Assembly (NCBI GenBank): GCA_000934455.1
Contig: KN894766.1
Coordinates: forward strand, 1 to 25,288
DNA: 25,288 nt
Origin: Apostichopus parvimensis
Lineage: Eukaryota; Echinodermata; Holothuroidea; Aspidochirotida; Stichopodidae
Reading direction: 5' to 3'
The notes under the pieces are model-generated. The model saw nothing but the letters and a program-made list of their open reading frames with translations, was not told the DNA's origin and made no database searches. Both the position numbers and the translations under genes were made by a program. How positions within the stretch are numbered: position 1 is the stretch's first letter; every line of letters starts with the position of its first letter. This document shows, piece by piece, positions 10,801-20,000 of the stretch.

Positions 10801-11823
10801 CACATGAGATTTCACCTTCTAAAAGTCGGAAGTCCCATTTCCATTATACACTACAAGGGTAATTTGGTGATGCTATGTACCTCTGGCAATAGGGTGAATA
10901 AGAAATGGCACTCCATTCCTTAAGCTCTCAAGCAAATATGAGAAAAACATACGAACATTACCTAATTTGTCTGGCGGTGGGGCAAAGAAGATTGAATCCA
11001 ATGTTCACTGCCATCCTTGATAAACTTGTTTGTATAAATGTACAGATTCAGGGATGTGAAGGAAAACAGTGTTGTGGTANNNNNNNNNNNNNNNNNNNNN
11101 NNNNNNNNNNNNNNNNNNNNNNNNNNNNNNNNNNNNNNNNNNNNNNNNNNNNNNNNNNNNNNNNNNNNNNNNNNNNNNNNNNNNNNNNNNNNNNNNNNNN
11201 NNNNNNNNNNNNNNNNNNNNNNNNNNNNNNNNNNNNNNNNNNNNNNNNNNNNNNNNNNNNNNNNNNNNNNNNNNNNNNNNNNNNNNNNNNNNNNNNNNNN
11301 NNNNNNNNNNNNNNNNNNNNNNNNNNNNNNNNNNNNNNNNNNNNNNNNNNNNNNGTGAATATCAATCTCAATGAACCTGTGATTGGTGCTTGGTCTCCAT
11401 AAGTGATATTGATAACTCTAAACTAGAGTCTTAGGCTAGTTGGTATAACAATTAATTAGGCCTAGAAGTTAGAACATGCCTGACTGTTGTCTTAACTAAG
11501 GCTAGGCTATAAGCAAAGCATAGTAACACTTCTTAGTGGTTTACCTATTACTTTATTAGTTACTCTGCTGCTAGGTGAACAGCAACAAATGATTAATTAA
11601 ATGTATGGGCTGGTCAATGACTATCATAAATATTGCCTACGGCCTAACCTACTTGATTTTCGCATAACCGATACGTCCCATTGCGTAACAGCATGGGCTA
11701 GGTGTTTTATAGTGCTGGGAAGATCAGTAGAAAGCTCATTTTTCAGAATAATTTGTGACAAGAAAACGTTCTCTTCTTGGAAAAGCTATACTTACTCTTC
11801 TTTAAATGTGAAATGGAAGCCAT
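7625..11823 (-). CDS. MRPL10: Mitochondrial ribosomal protein L10 (uL10m)
   Basis: uL10m of the mitochondrial large ribosomal subunit, which forms the base of the L7/L12 stalk where translation factors dock. The coding exons on the minus strand are 11823-11796, 10354-10167, 9035-8726 and 7848-7625, giving 249 residues plus TGA (human is about 261). All junctions are GT-AG and in phase. From memory of the human protein, the matches are the TRMKKPMH...KLMKLTEY segment, SEEPAVLELLKV, HLLGGMVEDQ, then YSLLPSLELARGQLSG and YSLLQ near the C-terminus. The N-terminus (MASISHLKKM...) is short, basic and hydroxylated, as expected for a mitochondrial presequence. Exons 2-4 are secure. The 28-nt first coding exon is inferred from its strong donor, ATG and matching phase, and the intron after it contains the assembly gap. 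It converges with the four-TM gene and diverges from TMBIM6. Confidence 0.92.
7849..8725 (-). other. MRPL10 intron 3
   Basis: GTCAGT to CTTTCAG on the minus strand. It is AT-rich. Overlapping open frames at 8367-8567 on both strands have no recognisable product. I see no repeat with clear ends. Confidence 0.65.
8726..9035 (-). CDS. MRPL10: MRPL10 coding exon 3 (core domain)
   Basis: It encodes residues 73-175 of the uL10 fold, including the SSKLVAVFHNEG strand, the RLRRRLIKHNM helix, and LYVISEEPAVLELLKV, which matches the LLVSEEPKV region of human MRPL10. Acceptor TCGACAG|GAC, donor TTAG|GTCAGT (an acceptable non-consensus GTCAGT), phase 1 out. Confidence 0.93.
9036..10166 (-). other. MRPL10 intron 2
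   Basis: It holds a diffuse repeat in which TGATAATCTATNAAC-like units recur between about 9159 and 9430. The rest is AT-rich and without recognised features. Confidence 0.6.
9159..9430. repeat. Degenerate TGATAATCTAT repeat
   Basis: Units resembling TGATAATCTATGAAC recur at about 9160, 9182, 9249, 9296, 9331, 9375 and 9416 with irregular spacing and AT-rich filler. It looks like a decayed satellite-type array. It lies inside MRPL10 intron 2. Confidence 0.5.
10167..10354 (-). CDS. MRPL10: MRPL10 coding exon 2
   Basis: It encodes residues 10-72, including AVNTRMKKPMHIM and KLMKLTEYEKPKD, which match human AVTRHRRVMH and KLMAVTEYIPPKP. Acceptor TATTCACAG|TG with a TGCTAATAAC branch-like site about 35 nt upstream; donor ATT|GTGAGT, phase 0 out. 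Confidence 0.88.
10355..11795 (-). other. MRPL10 intron 1, containing the assembly gap
   Basis: It runs from the strong donor GTAAGTATA to TATTCACAG on the minus strand and includes 275 unresolved bases. A C9-type run lies at about 10509-10517. A short frame beginning with ATG at 11014 (minus) was considered as exon 1 but is out of phase. Confidence 0.55.
11080..11354. other. Assembly gap (275 N)
   Basis: Unresolved bases. The left edge follows CAGGGATGTG at 11049-11058, which equals the start of the terminal repeat of the hAT-like element at 23111. The gap may therefore hide a repeated element, but this is weak evidence. Confidence 0.95.
11796..11823 (-). CDS. MRPL10: MRPL10 coding exon 1 (28 nt, inferred)
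   Basis: ATG GCT TCC ATT TCA CAT, then TTA AAG AAG A, before GTAAGTATA. It encodes MASISHLKK plus one base, and that A completes an ATG codon with the TG that opens exon 2. Phase fit, the near-ideal donor and a G at +4 support it. Short exons can match by chance, so confidence is moderate. Confidence 0.6.
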
Positions 11824-12000
11824 TTGACTGGTTTCGACTTTCGACGGTCCCAAAAAATCGTCGCTGGTTTTACAATGACGTGCTACGCGTTTGCATGCCT
11901 ACGGACATTAGTCATAGTTTACCTACCATAATCGTACATGCGCTGTTGATTTGGGCCATTTTTTAATGTAACGAAACTTGATGGCGCATGTAGATGTGAC
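11824..12000 (-). promoter_or_regulatory. Candidate MRPL10 promoter and 5' UTR
   Basis: Upstream of the inferred start the minus strand shows no TATA box. It has a YY1-like AAAATGGCCC (plus-strand GGGCCATTTT, 11953-11962) and an NRF-1-like half-site near 11938-11946 (CATGCGCTG), both common at nuclear genes for mitochondrial proteins. These are short motifs and the assignment is inferred. Confidence 0.3.
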
Positions 12001-12335
12001 ACATTGAATTATACTTGCAGCTGTAAAGAACGCCAGCTTCATATTTTAATTAAAGGGGGTGTGTACATGCAATGAACTGAATTACAATAATAACATTATT
12101 CCACAATATTGTCGGGTGTTAACCCAATCTCATTATCTATATTATATATTTAATAATATGATTATCTGCATTTATTGTACACTGTGCAAACAGGCATATC
12201 ATGGATGGAGGGGTAAATAGCCTACAAGGCTTGGGTCACCCTCCCATGCTAGGAATTGTTTTTTTATAGTACATATTTAAAGGGATGTTTGGCGATCAAT
12301 GTGAACCCTTGTGTCTCGCACACCCCCGGAAACAA

Positions 12336-12348
12336 AGGTCAGAGGTCA
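12336..12348 (+). promoter_or_regulatory. DR1 nuclear-receptor-like site in repeat unit 1
   Basis: AGGTCAGAGGTCA is a perfect direct repeat of AGGTCA with one-base spacing, the form bound by RXR heterodimers and HNF4. Unit 2 has TGGTCAGAGGTCA at 12584-12596. It lies inside a dispersed repeat, so function is unproven. Confidence 0.4.
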
Positions 12349-12643
12349 CATTGAAACTTTTGCTATAAATCCAAGGTGAAGCATGAAATTGACATGGAAC
12401 CTTCACAGGAATATTGGAAATGTCAAGTACTATCAAAATATGTGGTTACCATGGGAACCGACGTCAAATGTATATTTTTAGCGCATTTTTGTGTCACAGA
12501 CTCTGCCTTAATGACTGGGCCGATTTTCTTCAAACTTGGTGGGAAGATATCCCAAGGGGAACGCTTGTGTCTCGCAGGTCCCCTGGTCAGAGGTCAAATT
12601 GATTTCAAATCGATTTTTTGTTTTTTTTGGTTAGAACTACAAG

Positions 12644-13026
12644 CATAGGCGTAGGATCCCAATTGGGCGGGGGGGGGGGGGCTGTAACGACTTGTCCGAA
12701 AATATACCCAAATTTTTCGCGCGCTACGCGCGCGTTCAACATCTTAATGTTCATAACATATAGGCATCGGTTATTACATCGCATGCCAATTACATACACT
12801 CAATTGCCGTGTTATTACCCTTGCATATTGGTTATAATTTTGGGCAAGTCGTTACAATAATAATTATAATAATAAGATCAGTTTAACCATTGAAAAACAC
12901 ATTGCAATTTATTTTACTTTCAGTAGGTGTCCGAATAATTCTCAGCATATTGCCCGAATTTCCACACAAATATTTTGTTTGGGGGGGGGGGCTACAACCC
13001 CCAGCCCCCGCCCTCCTACGCCTATG
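12644..13026. mobile_element. hAT-like MITE, 383 bp, nested in the tandem repeat
   Basis: Terminal inverted repeats CATAGGCGTAGGA (12644-12656) and TCCTACGCCTATG (13014-13026) are perfect over 13 bp. They are flanked by near-identical 8-bp duplications, ACTACAAG (12636-12643) and ACTCCAAG (13027-13034), which fits the hAT superfamily. Inside are G-runs next to each end and a CG-rich near-palindrome (about 12717-12735). There is no transposase frame, so it is non-autonomous. Confidence 0.8.
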
Positions 13027-13089
13027 ACTCCAAGGGGAAACATTGAATTGACATGAAACATGACGATGTCAAATACTATCAAGATATGT

Positions 13090-13119
13090 GGTTGCCATGG
13101 GAACCGAGGTCAACGGTCA
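13090..13119 (+). promoter_or_regulatory. X-box-like palindrome joined to a DR1-like site
   Basis: GGTTGCCATGGGAACC (13090-13105, one mismatch from a full palindrome) is followed one base later by AGGTCAACGGTCA (13107-13119). Unit 1 has the matching GGTTACCATGGGAACC at 12444-12459, followed by GACGTCAA. The motifs are visible; binding is inference. Confidence 0.35.
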
Positions 13120-13299
13120 CGGAGTTATACCTCAAATGTATAAACCAGTCCTTAGTTACAGGCCTAGTGAAAATGAGGATCTTAAACCTAACCTATAATA
13201 AACCAGATCTACCTTAAGCCGCACGACCTTGAACCTGAAGTTCTGTTATGGTTCAATTGGCTTAATTGACGGTCTTTGAAATTTCCAAAAGTGTCTACG

Positions 13300-13510
13300 T
13301 GCCACACAGAACGGCGGTCACGCGCGACGCGATAATATCGGCTCCAAAATGGGAATGGAAAAGTTGCAGTTTTGTAATGCGGCCGCAGGTTCGTGTCTGG
13401 GTCTGGGGTAAACGTACATGTACATGAGTACGCGAGATGTATATAGGACATTGTGCCTTGGCGCGTGATCTATTCCCTGCGCTTCAAGCGCGCAAGAGGA
13501 CAAACTCGGC
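13300..13510. promoter_or_regulatory. CpG-rich patch, possible promoter
   Basis: Dense CpG (CGCGCGACGCG, GCGGCCGC, GCGCGTG, AAGCGCGCAAG) contrasts with AT-rich surroundings. It lies between divergent MRPL10 and TMBIM6 and just upstream of a good plus-strand donor at 13599. It may be the TMBIM6 promoter. No initiator or TATA box is evident. Confidence 0.3.
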
Positions 13511-13570
13511 CAAGACTTTATGTATAAGTAGGCCTACCTTCATGGGGCAATAGAATTTCACTGATTGACA

Positions 13571-13598
13571 ATGAGTGGAAATCTTTCTAGTGTTAAAA
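13571..13598 (+). other. Possible alternative first exon of TMBIM6
   Basis: ATGAGTGGAAATC... runs open to a strong donor, AAAA|GTAAGTG. Its phase does not fit the TMBIM6 reading frame, so if used it would be 5' UTR carrying an upstream ATG whose frame ends inside exon 2. The 5' limit is unknown. Confidence 0.25.
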
Positions 13599-13990
13599 GT
13601 AAGTGATAAAACGAACAAAAGAAAAGGGAAACTTGCACAATAATCACCATTAAAAGTATGATTTTGGAGTTAGGACTCCCAGCCTAGTTTTGTTCATTAT
13701 AGGATTCACAAAAACATGTAGTCATGTTAACTCAAAATGGTATTGCCAGCTTGCATAGCTAATGATAAATTTGTTCACTTGAAATCAGTGTTTGCTGGCG
13801 ATGAGATATATGCAACAAGATTGCCCTCTTGCTTTTATTGTTTGTGGTGTATATAAACCTATTTTCCCTTGTCATTCCCCACAACTAGCTTTAGTAAAGA
13901 GCATACATATTTTTCTAATGTCCATCATAATGTCATCATGACTCAGTGTTATTAATTACTACTTGCGCTTCAGTTTTGTATGCCATATGA

Positions 13991-14029
13991 GAAATAAATT
14001 TCAACACACTTATGTACAAAAAAAAAAAT
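13991..14029 (+). other. AATAAA followed by an A-run
   Basis: AATAAA is followed about 22 nt later by a run of A (14019-14029). This is the layout of a retroposed mRNA 3' end, or simply chance in AT-rich DNA. No coding remnant was recognised upstream. Confidence 0.25.
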
Positions 14030-14160
14030 CATATTTATTTGTAAAAGTAGCTGTAATGTCTTCGTAGCCTACGTGTAGTGAGTTCAGTGGCCCATTATTG
14101 CTGATTGTGTAACCTACATATGACCAAATCTGGTTATTTATAAACTTCTAGCATTTGCTA

Positions 14161-14385
14161 GTAAGTACACTCGGAACCATACTGACTGCATCGCACGATT
14201 TGCTGCGCTTCGAATACGACATTTCCACTGTACAATACATAGCGCTAGTAATCGTACGTTCTGAACGTTAACAGTGTATCATTGAAAGTGACCAGCATAA
14301 TACATAAATTGCCAGCCGCAATCATCTTATCTACCCATCGTTTGTGAAGAAACTGTAAGTGAATTAGCTTGTGAAGGAAACGAAG
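14161..14385 (+). promoter_or_regulatory. Candidate TMBIM6 promoter and non-coding exon 1
   Basis: The stretch has more CpG than its surroundings and ends in a good donor, CGAAG|GTAAGAA, at 14386; another (AACT|GTAAGTG) lies at 14355. A non-coding first exon is expected because the first coding exon begins directly at the ATG after its acceptor. Assignment is inferred; the site at 13598 competes. Confidence 0.35.
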
Positions 14386-14756
14386 GTAAGAATATCTGTG
14401 ATGGTTTGGGTTTGTGTTTTTGGGAGGTTTCTTTGCGCCACTAGGAGTAGGACTGGAAGATTGAATTTGGAAGCAAGTTAAGCAACAGCCGAGGTCTAAC
14501 GTTAGGCCAACACTAAACTAGTATTTAGTCTACAGTAACTTAGTAAGCTGAGTTTGGCTAGGCCAAGCCTACATTCGGCTAAAGTACTATACTGTAATAA
14601 ATAACTGTAATGTTAGGTCTTAAGTTACTGTACCTAGCCTAGGACTGGAATAAGAATAACGTCATGCCTTGCCTACAGTAACAGTGCTACTTACTCCATT
14701 GCTGTAGTTCCTGTAGCATAAGGTTAGGCGTGTTTACTGAAAAAAAAAACTGTACT

Positions 14757-15444
14757 GTCTTCAGCGGTCATACTAATTAGCGTCAACAGGTCCATTTCAC
14801 GACAACTCAAGACAACTCAAGACAACAAGTTTAAAATACCATCAAATACAATGGTTGTAATCAGAGTGTATCTGGAAACACGTTTAAAACTGACTGAAAC
14901 CATTGTGAATACATATTTTCACGGAAAAAATTCTTTTTCGTAAAAATAGTCAACTTTCTCCGTCCATAGACTTGGACGACGTAATGCTATTGCGCTTGCG
15001 CAATGACTTTGGACCGCACCATGGGTGGGTTTGTGTTAGGGTTTTGGAACTACCTTTGTGTTCAGTAAATAAAGAGAGAAATAGAGACAGAAAGAAAGAA
15101 AGATGGGAAGAAAGGACCAAAAAAAATGAGACATTGACACGAGTGTGCACCATTCTCGACTTAAAAATTACTTACCTGTAGTGTAATGGTTCGGTCTAAT
15201 GTCATTGCGCAAGCGCAATAGCATCACGTCGTCCAATTCTACGGACGGAGAAAGTTGACTATTTTTACGAAAAAAAAATTTTTTCCCGTGAAAAATATGT
15301 ATGCACGATGGTTTCAGTCAGTTTTAAACGTGTTTCCAGATACACTCTGATTACAACCATTGTATTTGATGGTATTTTAAACTTGTTGTCTTGAGTTGTC
15401 GTGAATTGGTCCTGTTGACGCTAATTAGTATGACCCGTCTTCAG
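14757..15444. mobile_element. Foldback MITE with 8-bp target duplication
   Basis: The 8-bp target duplication GTCTTCAG occurs at 14757-14764 and 15437-15444. Between them, arms 14765-15022 and 15186-15436 are near-perfect reverse complements (about 250 bp each), starting GGTCATACTAATTAGCGTCA one base in. The left arm has an extra copy of a 10-bp word (ACAACTCAAG). The loop of about 163 bp (15023-15185) holds a GA-rich tract (15072-15114). An 8-bp duplication fits hAT or P-type transposons. There is no transposase. Confidence 0.9.
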
Positions 15445-16282
15445 AAATAAATTGACCTGGAATCAAGAATATGGAATAGCCTAGGTACTTCTGATGAGTT
15501 GGATACAGTTTTGCATAATTAACTGTAAATTTAACGTTAGGCTTTCATTATCATTTATCTTGAGGCTCCATCATTAATTTGCACTATTGTAGAGACAACT
15601 CAGGGAATACACAACTGCACACCGTTGTAGTGTATGCTCTACTGATCTATTACTCTCATCTTCTGTTCTGTCACAGAGACAGATGACATTCCTTAGTGTA
15701 CAGATTGCACATATAGAATACAATATATACTTAGTATTACTTAGGATTACATAGGCTTAGCTATTCTTAGGATAACTTATATGGTGACTTTCTATCTACC
15801 CAGTATCATAGGTATAGTAACTATTAACAATAGGCTAACCTGGATAAGGCCTTGGCATTTACCAGGAATGCATACTGTAGGTAATACTAATATGATACAC
15901 ATCCATATACCCTACAAGTACAAGTTCACTAACACAGCAAATTCCTTTTCAGTGTCACTTCCACTTGTTGTAAGTACTGCCCTTAAAAATCTCCTGCCAA
16001 CTACTTAAGTTGTTGGAAATTTTGGCAGATGTTCTAGGCTAAGCAGTATCTTTCTTGTTCCATGGTGAGGTTGTATCTGTATTTCTTCTTGATTGTGCGG
16101 ACACTTTGATTGAAATGGCATGCAAAATTTAGTATTCCAATCTACTGTAGTCATCTACAGTGGGTATTCTAATTCCTACAGTACTTAGGCATAGATGAAA
16201 TTGCTTGGCCCCTAAAAACACAACTGAGAACAAGATCTCCTCCCTAAACAATCCCCTCCCCCCCCCACCAAAAATGCATATA

Positions 16283-16840
16283 CAGGGCTTGAAATCAACC
16301 ACAGCACTGACGACAAAATCTCCTGTGCCCTTCCTGTTTGCCGTGGTGCCCCTGAAAAATATATCTCGCCGACGGCAAAAGTTTGCTGTCATGCCCTTTA
16401 TGTTTAGCCATCGGATCCCTGTACATTGCGTTGTTCTAACTTTGAGTACTTTTCACCGGAATAATATTTACATTTTCGGTGGTGAGTGATTTTATCCACA
16501 CACGAGAACATACATGATTAAAAGAAAGGGCACCTTCGGCGAAAGCAAACCTGTGTTTTTCTATTTCAATTGATGTGTGCTGGGTTTATCGTCTTATATT
16601 CATTGGCTTGACGTTAATCGCGATAAATTGCTAAACGATCGAAACTTTTTTTATTAGACACTTTTAATGTGCATAAAATGATGTAAAAATTGCATCCACC
16701 ATAAATGCCCTCGGTGGCCTTACAGTACTCAGATTCATTTTTGCCGTCATGCCCCTCCCATTTGCCGCCATGCCCTTCACAATTGGGAACTACCAATGGC
16801 ATTTTTGCTGTGCCCTTTTTGAGGCTTATGTCGAGCCCTG
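16283..16840. mobile_element. hAT-like non-autonomous element with internal subrepeats
   Basis: The ends are CAGGGCTTGAAATCA and, at the right, the complement of CAGGGCTCGACATAAG. They are flanked by TGCATATA (16275-16282) and TGTATATA (16841-16848), an 8-bp duplication with one change. CAGGGCT ends and 8-bp duplications are typical of hAT. At least five copies of a TTTGCCGTCATGCCC-like word occur inside, near 16339, 16380, 16740, 16758 and 16805. There is no transposase frame. Confidence 0.8.
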
Positions 16841-16970
16841 TGTATATATAAATATATTTTATGTATATAAATTAACTGTAAGATGTAAATACAATATTTT
16901 ACACATTACTGCACTAAGCTACTTAGTACAGATAAGCACCACTAAAATGGAAACTTCCTTTTAATTTCAG

Positions 16971-17032
16971 ATGGATGCCTTATTTGGAGAAAGAAAAGTG
17001 AGTTGGAAGTCTCTGGGTGACTTTTCTCAGCT
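16971..17032 (+). CDS. TMBIM6: TMBIM6 first coding exon
   Basis: It encodes [20 protein letters not shown] plus two bases of Leu21, the cytosolic N-terminus. Acceptor TTTCAG|ATG, donor CT|GTAAGT, phase 2 out. A second in-frame ATG is absent. Confidence 0.9.
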
Positions 17033-20000
17033 GTAAGTACTTATTAATTCAGACTGATTGCATTCTGCAGTATTTACAGCAACTCATTAAAGCAGTTTGA
17101 CAAAATATCAGAATTCAATTTAATACATTTCCTGTTTCTGTACTTAAACAACAAATTTATGAAACAATAGAAAATACTGTAGTGGCAACAGATGTTGGCA
17201 GAACACGAGTCAAGTGTTCAGGATTTCTATATTGCCTATACAGTATAATTACTTTCAAAACCCTTCTCAAATCATATTTTTTTCATGCATATATCTAATC
17301 TGCCAAAATTGCGAACGTGTTAGCACCGCGTACACTGCTGGCCCACGCACTCACTTTCACTTATTCGGAATCTACCGTTCCATAAATAAATGGGCACAGC
17401 ATATATCAGTTGAGGTATATAGTAAGTTGTTGCTGTAATGGAGTCACAACATATTGTTGCAGACCCTCAAAAGTTCTGTTAGCTACTTAACTTCCAAACC
17501 AACTATAGGTCCTCTTCTGTAATTAACATACAGTACTTGCATGGAATTTGTTCATGGTCTTGGACAAGTGATTCTGGGCTTCCTACCAGCTAATTACACT
17601 GATCTAAGCCAAAAAAACAAGTACTTCTTTAAACTTGATACAAAAGAATGAGCTGTAACAAGAAACGACAAAGGATGGATAAGAACAGCTGGTAAAAAGA
17701 TTTATGAATCCAAAGCTGCTTTAAAACTGCGTTCTTAGTCGGTGTTGGTACATATGTTAGATGCTTTTTCGATACTAAGATCTCATTACAATGTAAGTTA
17801 TGAACTTGTCTAGTCAAAATGTTCATTTCAAAATAGTGATACTTGAACATTGAAACTGGAAAGTGTGTAAAGATTTTCCAATTTACTGTTATATTGTCAA
17901 TATGGTATGTTGAGACATATATACAATGAAATGAAGTGATCATTACACATAAACCTTCAGGTTGTAAAAAAAAAAAAATGATCAAGAAGGGCAATTTCAT
18001 GCAAGATGAACAATTGCTTCTTGACAAAGTAACATTTTAGAAATTACAAAATAACATTTGAGACACTGAATCCATTTGATGATCATGTAAGAACATCGGG
18101 GATATGATAATAATAATAATGAAACCATCTCTTTGCGACGAGGGTTCAGATAATTACTAGACTGGCATATGTAATTGTCGCACCCATTCTTGCTCCTGGG
18201 ACTGCCACTCAATATGCCATCCCGAAGGACAAGAGTATACTGTACCTCAGCAACTGAACGCTCTCTCGAATACTGAGGATGGTGAAGGCACACCATTTCA
18301 TCAGTCTGCAAGTGCAGCCACGTTGAATGGAATTACTTAGAAAAGTAGCAAGGGTTCAGTGCAGTACATGTTCTTTCCTCGAACAATTGAAAAAGAATGG
18401 TTCCGTCAGTTTGTATGACAAATTTGACACAGAAAGTGCCATGTTATCATGTTATGTCAATCTACATGGAATTATCACATCTCTATTTCAGTCTAACCAT
18501 GGTTAGGTCATTATTACTGTAGATTATATATCAAGCATGTCTAATTGGTCTTTTGCTGTGTAGGTCCCGCCATACTGTTTACTGTGTACATGTATGCTAT
18601 AGCTAATAAAATACCTGGCAGGTTATATGGAAAGACACACTAAATTTTGAGAAAATATAACTTTTCATAATTTGCCTTTACTGACATAGTCCTATTAACA
18701 GTTGAGTTTTGTGCACACACGTTCACTGTGTGTGAAGAAGGAAATAAGGACAAAAGCTTAAATGTTCTTTTGTAGCACAGAACAAACTATTTACTTTCTG
18801 TTTAGTTTCGTTTGAGTCATTGATTGATTGTTGGGCTATATTATATTTATATACAGTAATATATAAGTTGGGCAATAGTTTAGTATATGTGCAAAGGTAT
18901 GCAAAGCTCTTTCGTCACACTGAAACCAAATTTTTGAAGCGGTATGTGCATGTAAGTATAAAAGGTGAACAGACATTTTTCAGGTTATAAAGAATAAATG
19001 GAACGAAAGAATAATAAATGTAGGTTCGTTTTAAAAACAAACAATGAAATTACTGAAGGCAACTGAAACATGTATGTGATATGATTTATACTAAACAGCA
19101 AGGCAGAAAACAAGTCTCTGATATTGTACAGCAGTTCCAACCCCCCCCCCCCCCAAAAAAAATATGGAATTAACGAAAGCTTTCTACATTTAAACCAAAC
19201 ACATGGTCTCTAACAGTACTTGCACTGACAGTTTGGAAGTGTCGTTACACTGTTTGTACAGTATCCAAAGTTATCAGAAGTTCAAATTGCATCGTGTTTA
19301 CACATAAAGATGGGTTTAAGAGATGGAGTGGAAAAAAATGTATGTTTACAGTATGGAAAATATTAATTTGTGTGAACTGAAATGTTAAAAACAATATCAA
19401 CAATATGAACTAGTATATCGCATTTCTAACTGTTGGGTGTTGTTTTTGCCAAGATTGTGAGTTTGGGGTGGGGGTAGGGGGTGGGGGGTGAGACACCTCC
19501 ACATCCTACTCCCTATTGTCACATCCCTTTGAAGTAAAAACCTGTATTGGTTAATTTATTATAATATCACATACGGTCATTGTTTTTTTCTATTATTTAG
19601 GGAGAAGACTACTCAGATGCATTTGAAGAATGTCTACAGTTGTCTGGCTATCGCTATGTTTGCAGCTGCCGCAGGAAGCTATGTCCATATCTTCACAGGA
19701 TTTATTCAGGTTAGTCAGACATTAATCACCGTCAGCATTGCTCAGAGTTGGAATCACTCCAGCATTGTTCCGCATTCGAGTCTGCGAGCGGGATCCGATA
19801 CCGCCAGGGCGATCGACTCTGTAGTGAGATCCCTTGCACACTGGGAATCAGAGCCCACACCCGTGATATCCCATAACGCTGTCCATTTTGCACATAAATA
19901 TGGGCCTTGCCCCCCCCCCCCCCCCAAAAAAAAATAAAATATAAACAAGGCCAGATAAAAGCATTGAAAATAAAATTTGTATTCCGCTAACCTACACTGA

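Larger units (their letters stand above)
12308..13140 (+). repeat. Two tandem units of an older repeat, the second split by a MITE
   Basis: CTTGTGTCTCGCA occurs at 12308-12320 and 12564-12576 (period 256). Both units then show a GGTCAGAGGTCA block, AATTGACATG, TCAAATACTATCAA-like sequence, TATGTGGTT(A/G)CCATGGG and AACCGA(C/G)GTCAA. Unit 2 is interrupted at 12644-13026; when that insert is removed the two units align throughout. The family is unknown to me. Confidence 0.75.
12001..14160. other. Intergenic region between divergent MRPL10 and TMBIM6
   Basis: It contains a two-unit tandem repeat (12308-13140) split by a hAT-like MITE, a CpG-rich patch (about 13300-13510), a possible short exon (13571-13598) and an AATAAA followed by an A-run (13991-14029). 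No complete gene is supported. Confidence 0.5.
14386..16970 (+). other. Putative TMBIM6 intron 1
   Basis: If exon 1 ends at 14385, this 2.6-kb intron carries a 672-bp foldback MITE (14765-15436), a C-run (16257-16266) and a 558-bp hAT-like element (16283-16840) ending 130 bp before the acceptor. TAGGCTA/TAGCCTA words are frequent at 14500-14660. No exon is recognised in between. Confidence 0.5.

Noticed and set aside
10962..11014. Alternative MRPL10 first exon on the minus strand with a plausible presequence (MAVNIG...)
   Set aside because: Its donor leaves two bases, which is out of phase with the good acceptor of exon 2. Reaching phase needs a poor acceptor without a pyrimidine tract. The exon at 11796-11823 fits better.
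10905..11402. Open frames spanning 11048-11402
   Set aside because: They are open only because they cross the N gap.
12605..12860. Open frames in the 12.6-12.9 kb stretch
   Set aside because: They lie inside the hAT-like MITE and its G-runs, and show no transposase motif.
13209..13503. Reverse open frames in the CpG-rich patch as an MRPL10 start
   Set aside because: The available donor (AAG|GTAGAT) gives the wrong phase, and the peptides show no family resemblance.
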